Assembly: GCA_038210595.1 (NCBI GenBank)
Contig: JBBQWN010000004.1
Location: 62,001-126,000, forward strand
Source: Glacieibacterium sp038210595
GTDB lineage: Bacteria > Pseudomonadota > Alphaproteobacteria > Sphingomonadales > Sphingomonadaceae
Direction: 5' to 3'
DNA length: 64,000 nucleotides
A program made the translations under genes and the position numbers. Under the pieces are notes generated by a model. The model saw only the letters and a list, made by a program, of their open reading frames with translations. It searched no databases and was not told where the DNA came from. Of this stretch, positions 58,082-64,000 are shown in pieces (position 1 is the stretch's first letter; each line of letters starts with the position of its first letter).

Positions 58082-58900
58082 TCAGGCCTTCAGATCGGCG
58101 AACCGCGGCTGTTCCTTGCGCATCTGGGCACCGACCGCGACGGGTACATCCTCGCCCTGCAGCATCGCGGCGTTCCACAGCGCGACATATTCGAGCCCTT
58201 CCGCAATCGACTGGTCGCGGCCGCGGTTGAGCACCTGCTTGATACCGGTGATGGCGAGCGGCGACTTCGCCGCGATCTCCTGCGCCAGCGCGTGTGCGGC
58301 GGCGAGCGCCGCCTCGTGGTCGACCTCGACGCGGTTGAGGAAGCCGTGCTGCTTCGCCTCCGCGGCGGGAAAGCGCCGCCCGGTATAGGCGAGCTCGCGG
58401 ATCAGCCCCTGCGGCAGCAGATGCGGGATGCGCTGCAGCGTGCCGACATCGGCAACGATGGCGATGTTGACCTCCTGCACCGTGAAGAAACAGTCCACTG
58501 TCCCGACCCGCATGTCGCAGGCGGTGACAAAATCGACGCCGCCGCCGATGCAGCCGCCCTGCACCACCGCGATCACCGGCACCCGGCAGCGGTCGACGAC
58601 GCTGAACGTCTCCTGCATCTGATGGATGTGGCGGCGGAAGGCCTCGCGGGCCCGGCCGATGTCGCCGGTCGGCCCGCCGAGGTCCGACGCCGCCATGCCG
58701 AGGTCGAGCCCGGCGGTGAAGTGCTTGCCGGTCGAGGCGATCACGACGGCGCGCACCGAGGTGTCGGCGTCGATCGCCGCGAACACCTCGATCAGCTCGG
58801 TCCAGAACGCCTTGTTCATCGTGTTCAGCGCCTGCGGGCGGCTGAGCGTCACCGTGGCGACGGCATCGGCCACGCCAAGCGTCATCGTGGTCAGTTCCAT
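58082..58900 (-). CDS. Enoyl-CoA hydratase/isomerase family, dienoyl-CoA isomerase-like
   Basis: A 272-residue crotonase-fold enzyme. KHFTAGLDLGMAAS is the oxyanion loop region and VQEVNIAIVADVGTLQRIPH is the match to Delta3,5-Delta2,4-dienoyl-CoA isomerase, with the catalytic Glu and Asp. It would shift double bonds so that odd-numbered unsaturated acids enter beta-oxidation. A GGGAG ribosome site precedes ATG 58900. It is divergent from the 2Fe-2S gene. Confidence 0.88.
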   Translation of the reverse strand: MELTTMTLGVADAVATVTLSRPQALNTMNKAFWTELIEVFAAIDADTSVRAVVIASTGKHFTAGLDLGMAASDLGGPTGDIGRAREAFRRHIHQMQETFSVVDRCRVPVIAVVQGGCIGGGVDFVTACDMRVGTVDCFFTVQEVNIAIVADVGTLQRIPHLLPQGLIRELAYTGRRFPAAEAKQHGFLNRVEVDHEAALAAAHALAQEIAAKSPLAITGIKQVLNRGRDQSIAEGLEYVALWNAAMLQGEDVPVAVGAQMRKEQPRFADLKA

Positions 58901-58931
58901 TGGCGTCACTCCCCGGCTATCGTTGCATCCG

Positions 58932-59471
58932 ATGACCAAGTTCACCGTCAACGGCAACCCCGTCCAGTATCTGATGCCGGCATCGACCCCGCTGCTGTGG
59001 GCGCTGCGCGACGCGTCGAACCTGACCGGCACCAAGTTCGGTTGCGGCGCCGGGCTGTGCGGCGCGTGCACGGTCCACATCGATGGCGTCGCCCAACGGT
59101 CATGCCAGGTCGCGATCGGCGATATCGAGGGCAGCTTCGTCACCACCATCGAAGGCCTCGCCGACGACCGCAGCCACCCGGTCCAGCAGGCGTGGATTGC
59201 CGAACAGGTGCCGCAGTGCGGTTACTGCCAGTCGGGCATGATCATGGCGGTGGCGGCGCTGCTCAAGACCAACAAGCGCCCCAGTGACGCGGACATCGAC
59301 GCGGCGATCACCAACCTCTGCCGCTGCGGCACCTATCCGCGCATCCGCAAGGCGATCCACCGCGCCGCGGCGGGCGGCGTCGACGCCGGCGTGCCGAGCC
59401 CCGAGACGACGCCGAGCGAGGCGGCCCGGATCGCGCCGTCGCTGGTCGCGCGGCCGGTTCCGGCCACTTGA
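58932..59471 (+). CDS. 2Fe-2S subunit of a molybdenum hydroxylase (CoxS/IorA-like), orphan
   Basis: A 179-residue protein with the plant-type 2Fe-2S cluster (C38, C43, C46, C58 in FGCGAGLCGACTVHIDG) and the second, helical 2Fe-2S cluster (C95, C98, C129, C131 in CGYCQSG and NLCRCGTYPR). In this family it pairs with a molybdopterin subunit, but none is adjacent: the next gene is a GFA protein. A disordered C-terminal tail of about 35 residues is present. It may use a partner encoded elsewhere. Confidence 0.85.
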   Translation: MTKFTVNGNPVQYLMPASTPLLWALRDASNLTGTKFGCGAGLCGACTVHIDGVAQRSCQVAIGDIEGSFVTTIEGLADDRSHPVQQAWIAEQVPQCGYCQSGMIMAVAALLKTNKRPSDADIDAAITNLCRCGTYPRIRKAIHRAAAGGVDAGVPSPETTPSEAARIAPSLVARPVPAT

Positions 59472-59917
59472 CCTTGGTCGCTGGCGGCTGCCGTTGCGGC
59501 GACGTGCGCTACACGCTGGCGCTCGACGCCCTGCCCCGCACCTATGCCTGCCACTGCCACGACTGCCAGAAATGGACGGGCAGCGCGTTCAGCCTACAGG
59601 CACTGATGCCCGAGACCCTGTTGACCGCGACCGGGCCGGTCGTGCGCTTCGACCTGCCCCATCCCAGCGGTACGCGGGTTTCTGAGCAACGGGTCTGCGG
59701 CCGCTGCCATTCCCGGCTGTGGAACACCAACACGCGCCGGCCCGGCATCGCGGTGATTCGCGCCGGGACACTCGACGACGGCGAGGGACTCGAGTGCGTC
59801 GCGCACATCTTCGTGTCGCGCAAACAGGGCTGGGTGATCCTACCCGAAAGCGTTCCGCAATGGCCGGAGTTTGCGCCGCCGGAGGCCTTGATGGCCGCGC
59901 TATATCCGGCCGGGTGA
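59468..59917 (+). CDS. GFA family protein (glutathione-dependent formaldehyde-activating type)
   Basis: A 149-residue CENP-V/GFA fold protein with zinc cysteines: GGCRCGDVRY, CHCHDCQKWTG and VCGRCHSRLW. Some members activate formaldehyde with glutathione; others have unknown roles. The TTG start overlaps the stop of the 2Fe-2S gene (TTGA). Its end overlaps the convergent DoxX gene by 18 bases. Confidence 0.85.
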   Translation: MTLVAGGCRCGDVRYTLALDALPRTYACHCHDCQKWTGSAFSLQALMPETLLTATGPVVRFDLPHPSGTRVSEQRVCGRCHSRLWNTNTRRPGIAVIRAGTLDDGEGLECVAHIFVSRKQGWVILPESVPQWPEFAPPEALMAALYPAG

Positions 59918-60322
59918 GCGCCGCCACGGCCAGTCGGTGACGCCGCCGGCGAACAGGCACCACCAGACGATCACCGGCTGGAACGCCAGCCGCGGCCCGT
60001 GATACCACCAGCCGAGCTGTGTGCCGCCGACCGCGATGGAATTCAGCGCGTGGTTGATGTTCGCCGGAAACACACACACCGCGTAGAGCGCGAGCATCAC
60101 GCCGGCGAGCCAGCGCAGCCGCGGCACCAGCAGCGCCACCGCCCCGGCCAGTTCGCAGACGCCGGTGACCGCGATCACCATCGCCGGCATCGGCACCCAG
60201 TCGGGCGTGATCGCCAGGAACGTCTCCGGCGACCGCAGATGGGCAAGCCCTGCGAACGCGAATGCCAGCGCGAGAATGAACTGCAGCCAGTCGCGAACGA
60301 CCTCCCGCCGCGCCTCAACCAA
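59900..60322 (-). CDS. DoxX-family membrane protein
   Basis: A 140-residue membrane protein with about four helices: WLQFILALAFAFAGLAHL, MPAMVIAVTGVCELAGAVAL and WLAGVMLALYAVCVFPANIN are typical DoxX/DoxD-like elements. The start TTG 60322 overlaps the flavin oxidoreductase stop and has no strong ribosome site, so it is uncertain. Function is unknown; some relatives act in thiosulfate oxidation or redox balance. It is downstream of the oxidoreductase on the same strand. Confidence 0.75.
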   Translation of the reverse strand: MVEARREVVRDWLQFILALAFAFAGLAHLRSPETFLAITPDWVPMPAMVIAVTGVCELAGAVALLVPRLRWLAGVMLALYAVCVFPANINHALNSIAVGGTQLGWWYHGPRLAFQPVIVWWCLFAGGVTDWPWRRSPGRI

Positions 60323-61268
60323 GACGGTTGAGCTGCCCGATCGTCGCCTGCGCCTCCGCCATCGTCCGCCGCACGATTTCGGCGCACGACAGGATTTCGG
60401 TGATCGCACCGCCGCCCTGGCCGGCCGCGAGGCACTGGGTCGCAGGCTCGACCTCCATGATCCCCGAGATCGGGCCGAGCAGGTTGTTGCGCACCGAATT
60501 GGCGACCTGCGCCATGAACGGCAGCGTTTCCTTGCCCTCCCATTCCTTGGTCGTGGCGTTGGCGATGGCGCGCAGCGTCTTGCCGGTGAACGCCCGGCTG
60601 ATCACCGTGTCGCTCTCGCTCATGCCGACGATGGCGTTCTTATAGGCCTGGCCCGCATGCGCCTCGTTGCTGGCGATGAAGCGGGTGCCCATCCACACAC
60701 CCTGGCACCCGAAGGCGAGAGCCGCCGCGAGGCCGCGGCCGTCGAACAGCCCGCCTGCCGCGATCACCGGCACGCCGACCGCGTCGACGACCTGCGGCCA
60801 CAGCGCCACCGACGCAACGCTGCCGGTGTGGCCGCCCGCCTCGGTGCCCTGCGCGATGACGACGTCGCAGCCGGCCTCGACCGCCTTGACCGCGTGCCGG
60901 ACATTGCCCGCCATGCACATCACGATGACGCCGGCCTGCCGGAGCTGGTCGACGATCGCCACCGGCACACCGAGCCCGGCGATGAACGCCTTGGCGCCCT
61001 CCTCGATGATGATCTCGACGCTGGCCGTCAGCGACTCCGGCTGCGCGGTCAGCAGGTCGACGCCGAACGGCTTGTCCGTGAGCTCACGGACCCGGCGCAT
61101 CTGCGCGCGGATACCCTCGGGCGGGACGCCGGCCATGCCGAGCGAGCCGAAGCCGCCGGCCTCGCTGACTGCGGCACAGACCTCCGCGTAGGAGACTCCG
61201 CCCATGCCCGCGAGCAGGATCGGATGCTCGACCCCAAGCAGGTCGCAGATCGGGGTGCGCAGGCCCAT
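60315..61268 (-). CDS. NAD(P)H-dependent flavin oxidoreductase / nitronate monooxygenase family
   Basis: A 317-residue TIM-barrel flavoenzyme: PILLAGMGGVSYAEVCAAVS, the FMN region QGTEAGGHTG and IAAGGLFDGRGLAAAL match the 2-nitropropane dioxygenase-like family. Nitroalkanes or unsaturated acids such as enoyl-ACP may be substrates; the name nitronate monooxygenase is provisional. The ATG overlaps the DUF1330 gene stop (TAATG). It is in an operon with DUF1330 and aldehyde dehydrogenase. Confidence 0.87.
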   Translation of the reverse strand: MGLRTPICDLLGVEHPILLAGMGGVSYAEVCAAVSEAGGFGSLGMAGVPPEGIRAQMRRVRELTDKPFGVDLLTAQPESLTASVEIIIEEGAKAFIAGLGVPVAIVDQLRQAGVIVMCMAGNVRHAVKAVEAGCDVVIAQGTEAGGHTGSVASVALWPQVVDAVGVPVIAAGGLFDGRGLAAALAFGCQGVWMGTRFIASNEAHAGQAYKNAIVGMSESDTVISRAFTGKTLRAIANATTKEWEGKETLPFMAQVANSVRNNLLGPISGIMEVEPATQCLAAGQGGGAITEILSCAEIVRRTMAEAQATIGQLNRLG

Positions 61269-61555
61269 TACAGGCCCTCGGTGATGAACACCCGGTAGTC
61301 GGCCGCGGCGAAGCGGTGTGCGCGCGCCGCCACATAGGCCGGGCTGTCGTACCACGCCTTTGCCTCGGCGAGCGTCGGGAACTCAACGATGACCGCACCC
61401 TCGATCGGCGCCCCTTCGAGTGTCTCGTTGGCCCCGTAATAGGCCAGCGGCTTGCCGGCATGCCCGGCCAGGCTGGCCCCGGCGGCGGGCGAATAGATGT
61501 CCATCTCCGCCTGGTCGCGCAGGCGTTCGCGGGTGAACACGATATAGGCAGCCAC
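61268..61555 (-). CDS. DUF1330 domain protein
   Basis: A 95-residue protein of the DUF1330 (dimeric alpha/beta barrel) family: AAYIVFTRERLRDQAEMDIY, GAVIVEFPTLAEAKAWYDSP. GTG start overlaps the aldehyde dehydrogenase stop by one base (TAGTG). Function unknown; it lies between a dehydrogenase and a flavin oxidoreductase and may support the same pathway. Confidence 0.85.
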   Translation of the reverse strand: MAAYIVFTRERLRDQAEMDIYSPAAGASLAGHAGKPLAYYGANETLEGAPIEGAVIVEFPTLAEAKAWYDSPAYVAARAHRFAAADYRVFITEGL

Positions 61556-62994
61556 TACTCGGCGGCCTGCTTGACGTCGTAGCCGAGCATCGACTTCGCC
61601 TCGAGGAAGTCGGCGAAGGCATGGGCACCCCATTCGCGGCCGTTGCCCGACTGCTTGTAGCCGCCGAACGGCGCGTTGAGGTCGCCGGGCGCACCGTTGA
61701 TGAACACCTGGCCGACGCGCAGCCGGCGAGCGACGGCGCGGGCGTGCTCCGGCTCGCCCTGCACATAGCCGGCGAGGCCATAGACGGTGTCGTTGCCGAT
61801 GCGGACGGCATCATCCTCGCCGTTATAGGGCAGCATCGTCAGGACGGGCCCAAAGATTTCCTCGCGGGCGATGGTCATGTCGTTGGTGACATCGGCGAAC
61901 ACCGTCGGCTTGACGTAATAGCCGGTCTCCAGCCCTTCCGGCCTGCCGGGACCGCCGGCGACAAGCGTGGCGCCCTCGTCGATGCCCTTCTGGATCAGGC
62001 CCTGGATCTTGTTCCACTGCAGCTCGCTGACCACCGGCCCGATCTTGGCATTGCCGTCGGGCGACCCGACCGTCACCGACTCGGCCGCTGCCTTCGCGAT
62101 CTCCTTGGCCTGCGCCATCTTGGCGGCCGGCACGAGCATCCGGCTCGGGGCGTTGCAGCTCTGGCCGCTGTTGGTCATCATCTGGAGCACGCCGGCCGTC
62201 ACCGCGGTCTGCAGGTCCGCGTCGTCGAGCACGATGTTGGGCGATTTGCCGCCGAGCTCCTGCGTCACCCGCTTGACCGTCGGGGCGGCGTTCTTGGCGA
62301 CCTCGATGCCGGCGCGGGTCGAGCCGGTGAAGCTGACCATGTCGACGCCGGGATGCGACGACAAGGCCGCGCCGACCGTCGGGCCGTCGCCGTTGACCAA
62401 GTTGAAGACGCCGGCCGGAACACCGGCGGCGTGCAGGATCTCGGTCCAAACCTGCGCCGAGAAGGGCGCGATCTCCGACGGCTTCAGCACCATCGTGCAG
62501 CCGGTCGCGAGCGCCGGCACGACCTTGCAGGCGATCTGGTTGATCGGCCAGTTCCACGGCGTGATGAACGCGCACACGCCGACCGGCTCTTTGGCGATCA
62601 TTGTCGTGCCGCGCAGCTCCTCGAAGCTGTAGGTCTTCAGCACCTCGATGCCGGTCATGATATGGCCGATGCCGATCGCGGCATGCGCCTGCGTCGCCAG
62701 CCACATCGGCGCGCCCATCTCCTCGCTGACCGCCGCGGCAACGTCGTTATAGCGCTTCTGGTATTCGGCGGCGATGTTCTGCATCAGCTCCAGCCGCTGC
62801 TCGCGGGTGAACAGGCCGTAGCTCTCGAAGGCCCGCCGCGCCGCCGCTACCGCCGCATCGACATCGGCCTGACCGCCGAGCGTGATCCGGCCCGCGACAC
62901 CCTCAGTGGCCGGGTTGATGACGTCGAGCGGGCGCCCGCCCGGAGCCGGGTCGACCCACGCACCATCGATGTAGAATTTCAGGTAATCGCGCAT
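61555..62994 (-). CDS. Aldehyde dehydrogenase
   Basis: A 479-residue NAD(P)-dependent aldehyde dehydrogenase with the catalytic C280 in TNSGQSCNAPSRM and the general base E246 in QELGGKSPN, plus FTGSTRAGIEVAK. A GGGAG ribosome site precedes ATG 62994. The substrate aldehyde is unknown. It is the first gene of the operon that includes DUF1330, the flavin oxidoreductase and probably DoxX. Confidence 0.92.
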   Translation of the reverse strand: MRDYLKFYIDGAWVDPAPGGRPLDVINPATEGVAGRITLGGQADVDAAVAAARRAFESYGLFTREQRLELMQNIAAEYQKRYNDVAAAVSEEMGAPMWLATQAHAAIGIGHIMTGIEVLKTYSFEELRGTTMIAKEPVGVCAFITPWNWPINQIACKVVPALATGCTMVLKPSEIAPFSAQVWTEILHAAGVPAGVFNLVNGDGPTVGAALSSHPGVDMVSFTGSTRAGIEVAKNAAPTVKRVTQELGGKSPNIVLDDADLQTAVTAGVLQMMTNSGQSCNAPSRMLVPAAKMAQAKEIAKAAAESVTVGSPDGNAKIGPVVSELQWNKIQGLIQKGIDEGATLVAGGPGRPEGLETGYYVKPTVFADVTNDMTIAREEIFGPVLTMLPYNGEDDAVRIGNDTVYGLAGYVQGEPEHARAVARRLRVGQVFINGAPGDLNAPFGGYKQSGNGREWGAHAFADFLEAKSMLGYDVKQAAE

Positions 62995-63064
62995 GGTCGC
63001 TCTCCCAAGGTGTGCTTTTGCAGGTGGCGTAGCAGATAGGGCGCCGTCCGCGCTAGGGTGGAGC

Positions 63065-63700
63065 ATGACCGGCGGAATGACGCGGCGCGATCTCGGAATG
63101 CTCGGCGGCGCTATCGCCGTCGGTATCGCAACGCCGTGGGGGCTGGCGGCTCTGCGGCTGCCGGGCGACGCGGTCGAGCCATCGCCGGTCATCGCCGCGG
63201 TGCTGAACGACCCGGCGACGCCCGTCATCGGCAACCCGCGCGGCAACGTCACCATTGTCGTGTTTACCGATTATCGTTGCCCGGTGTGCCGGCGCAGCGG
63301 CGCCGCTCTGACGGAGGTGATGGCCGCCGACCCGGGCCTGCGCGTGCTGGTCAAGGACTGGCCAGCGCTGGGGCCGGAGTCGGTGCCGCCGGCACGCGTC
63401 GCGCTCGCCGCTGCTCACCTCGGGCGCTACGCCGACGCCCATGCTGCGCTGCAGGCGAGCGGCGGGCGGCGCGACGCGGTGCGGGCCGCCGGTCTCGACC
63501 CCGACCGGCTCGACGTGATCGCCGCCCGCGAGGCCGCCGCCATCGACCGCACCCTCGCCGCCAATGCCCAGCAAGCGTGGTCGCTCGGGCTGCAGGGCGT
63601 ACCCGCCTTCCTGGTCGGCGAACGGCTGGTGCGCGGCGGCGTGTCGGCGCGCGACCTGCGCCGACTGATCGCTGCGGCTAGGGCCGCGCCAGCACGCTGA
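63065..63700 (+). CDS. DsbA-family thioredoxin-like protein
   Basis: A 211-residue exported oxidoreductase. After a Tat-like N-terminus (MTRRDLGMLGGAIAVG, with an RR motif) comes a DsbA-like domain with CPVC at C72-C75 and the cis-Pro loop GVPAFLV. It would oxidise, isomerise or reduce thiols in the periplasm. Start could be ATG 63065 or 63077. Its end overlaps the convergent amidohydrolase. Confidence 0.85.
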   Translation: MTGGMTRRDLGMLGGAIAVGIATPWGLAALRLPGDAVEPSPVIAAVLNDPATPVIGNPRGNVTIVVFTDYRCPVCRRSGAALTEVMAADPGLRVLVKDWPALGPESVPPARVALAAAHLGRYADAHAALQASGGRRDAVRAAGLDPDRLDVIAAREAAAIDRTLAANAQQAWSLGLQGVPAFLVGERLVRGGVSARDLRRLIAAARAAPAR

Positions 63701-64000
63701 GCGCTGCCGCCGTCATCGCCTTGACTGCGGTGTCGATGGCCAGCGGCGCATCGGGAGCGAAGCGCGCGCTGTGCAGGCCGGGCAGCTTGCGCGGATCGCC
63801 GGCGGCCGCGGCGTAAAGCGCGGGCGGCTGCGCGCCGACCCAGAACATCGTGCTCTCGACCCCCGCGAAGCCTTTCGAGAACTGCCCGAAATCCTCCGCC
63901 GCCATCGACGGTGGCAGCGCCCTGACCCGGTCCGCGCCAAGCGCTGCGACCATCGCCGCGCGCACCTTCGGTGTCTGCAGCGGCGTGTTGAAGGTCGCAT
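63678..64000 (-). CDS. M20-family amidohydrolase, C-terminal part
   Basis: The last 107 residues of an amidohydrolase such as hippurate hydrolase or N-acyl-amino-acid deacylase; the start lies beyond the window. The pattern PPSMAAEDFGQFSKGFAGVE and LHSARFAPDAPLAIDTAVKAM is the metal-binding C-terminal signature (AEDF, then the HSARF/HSPxF His). It converges on the DsbA-like gene. Confidence 0.85.
   Translation of the reverse strand, partial: ATFNTPLQTPKVRAAMVAALGADRVRALPPSMAAEDFGQFSKGFAGVESTMFWVGAQPPALYAAAAGDPRKLPGLHSARFAPDAPLAIDTAVKAMTAAALSVLARP

Overview
The window looks like a chromosomal segment of a GC-rich alphaproteobacterium, most likely in the order Sphingomonadales. Evidence is the dense coding in which start and stop codons often overlap (ATGA, GTGA, TGATG), five secreted proteins with the PEPxxWA form of the PEP-CTERM sorting signal, a SUV3-type helicase, CarD and FdxA side by side, and the alphaproteobacterial cox operon order followed by surf1 and thrC. 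I see no rRNA or tRNA gene, no insertion sequence and no CRISPR array. Most of the window is core chromosome, with a few small accessory islets.

Layout. 1-5.9 kb: start of the division and cell wall (dcw) cluster on the minus strand, mraZ-rsmH-ftsL-ftsI-murE-murF, with murF cut by the window edge; its control region carries a 10-bp-periodic TGGG array and a DnaA box. 5.9-19.8 kb: metabolic genes (cysK, a peptide-type binding lipoprotein, thiolase, a single-domain response regulator, a TusA-like protein, a dienoyl-CoA-reductase-like SDR, nadA, a GMC oxidoreductase, an epoxide hydrolase, lipB, an SCP2 protein) plus one PEP-CTERM gene with a sigma-54 promoter. 19.8-20.5 kb: a VapBC-type toxin-antitoxin pair altered by a 29-bp tandem duplication. 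20.5-28.9 kb: asd and leuB/leuD/leuC interleaved with four more PEP-CTERM genes, a dicarboxylate-type symporter and a 70-residue membrane protein coupled to leuB.

29-47 kb: TonB, sdaA, mgtE, a DUF2807 protein with a perfect operator-like palindrome, carD, fdxA, an S4 protein, the SUV3-like helicase, a DUF4956 protein facing a CotH-like protein, a secreted phosphoesterase, an M23 peptidase, a methyltransferase with a signal peptide, and a nucleotidyltransferase / HIT / CDP-alcohol phosphotransferase group that may make an uncharacterised headgroup. 47-58 kb: an rRNA methyltransferase-like gene, M16 peptidase, thrC, then the complete cox operon ctaC-ctaD-ctaB-coxF-ctaG-coxC-DUF983-surf1 with a clear promoter. 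Between surf1 and thrC lie an AT-richer orphan gene and a roughly 400-nt stretch without a convincing gene that has a strong promoter at one end and a perfect 12-bp hairpin at the other, a candidate structured RNA. 58-64 kb: a dienoyl-CoA isomerase-like enzyme, an orphan 2Fe-2S subunit, GFA and DoxX proteins, a flavin oxidoreductase / DUF1330 / aldehyde dehydrogenase operon, a DsbA-like thioredoxin and the end of an M20 amidohydrolase.

The most interesting regulatory signal is a 30-bp element, identical at 27 positions, that lies 77-115 bp upstream of perfect GG-N10-GC sigma-54 promoters of two PEP-CTERM genes 14 kb apart. It suggests a sigma-54 activator regulon for exported PEP-CTERM proteins whose exosortase and activator lie outside this window.
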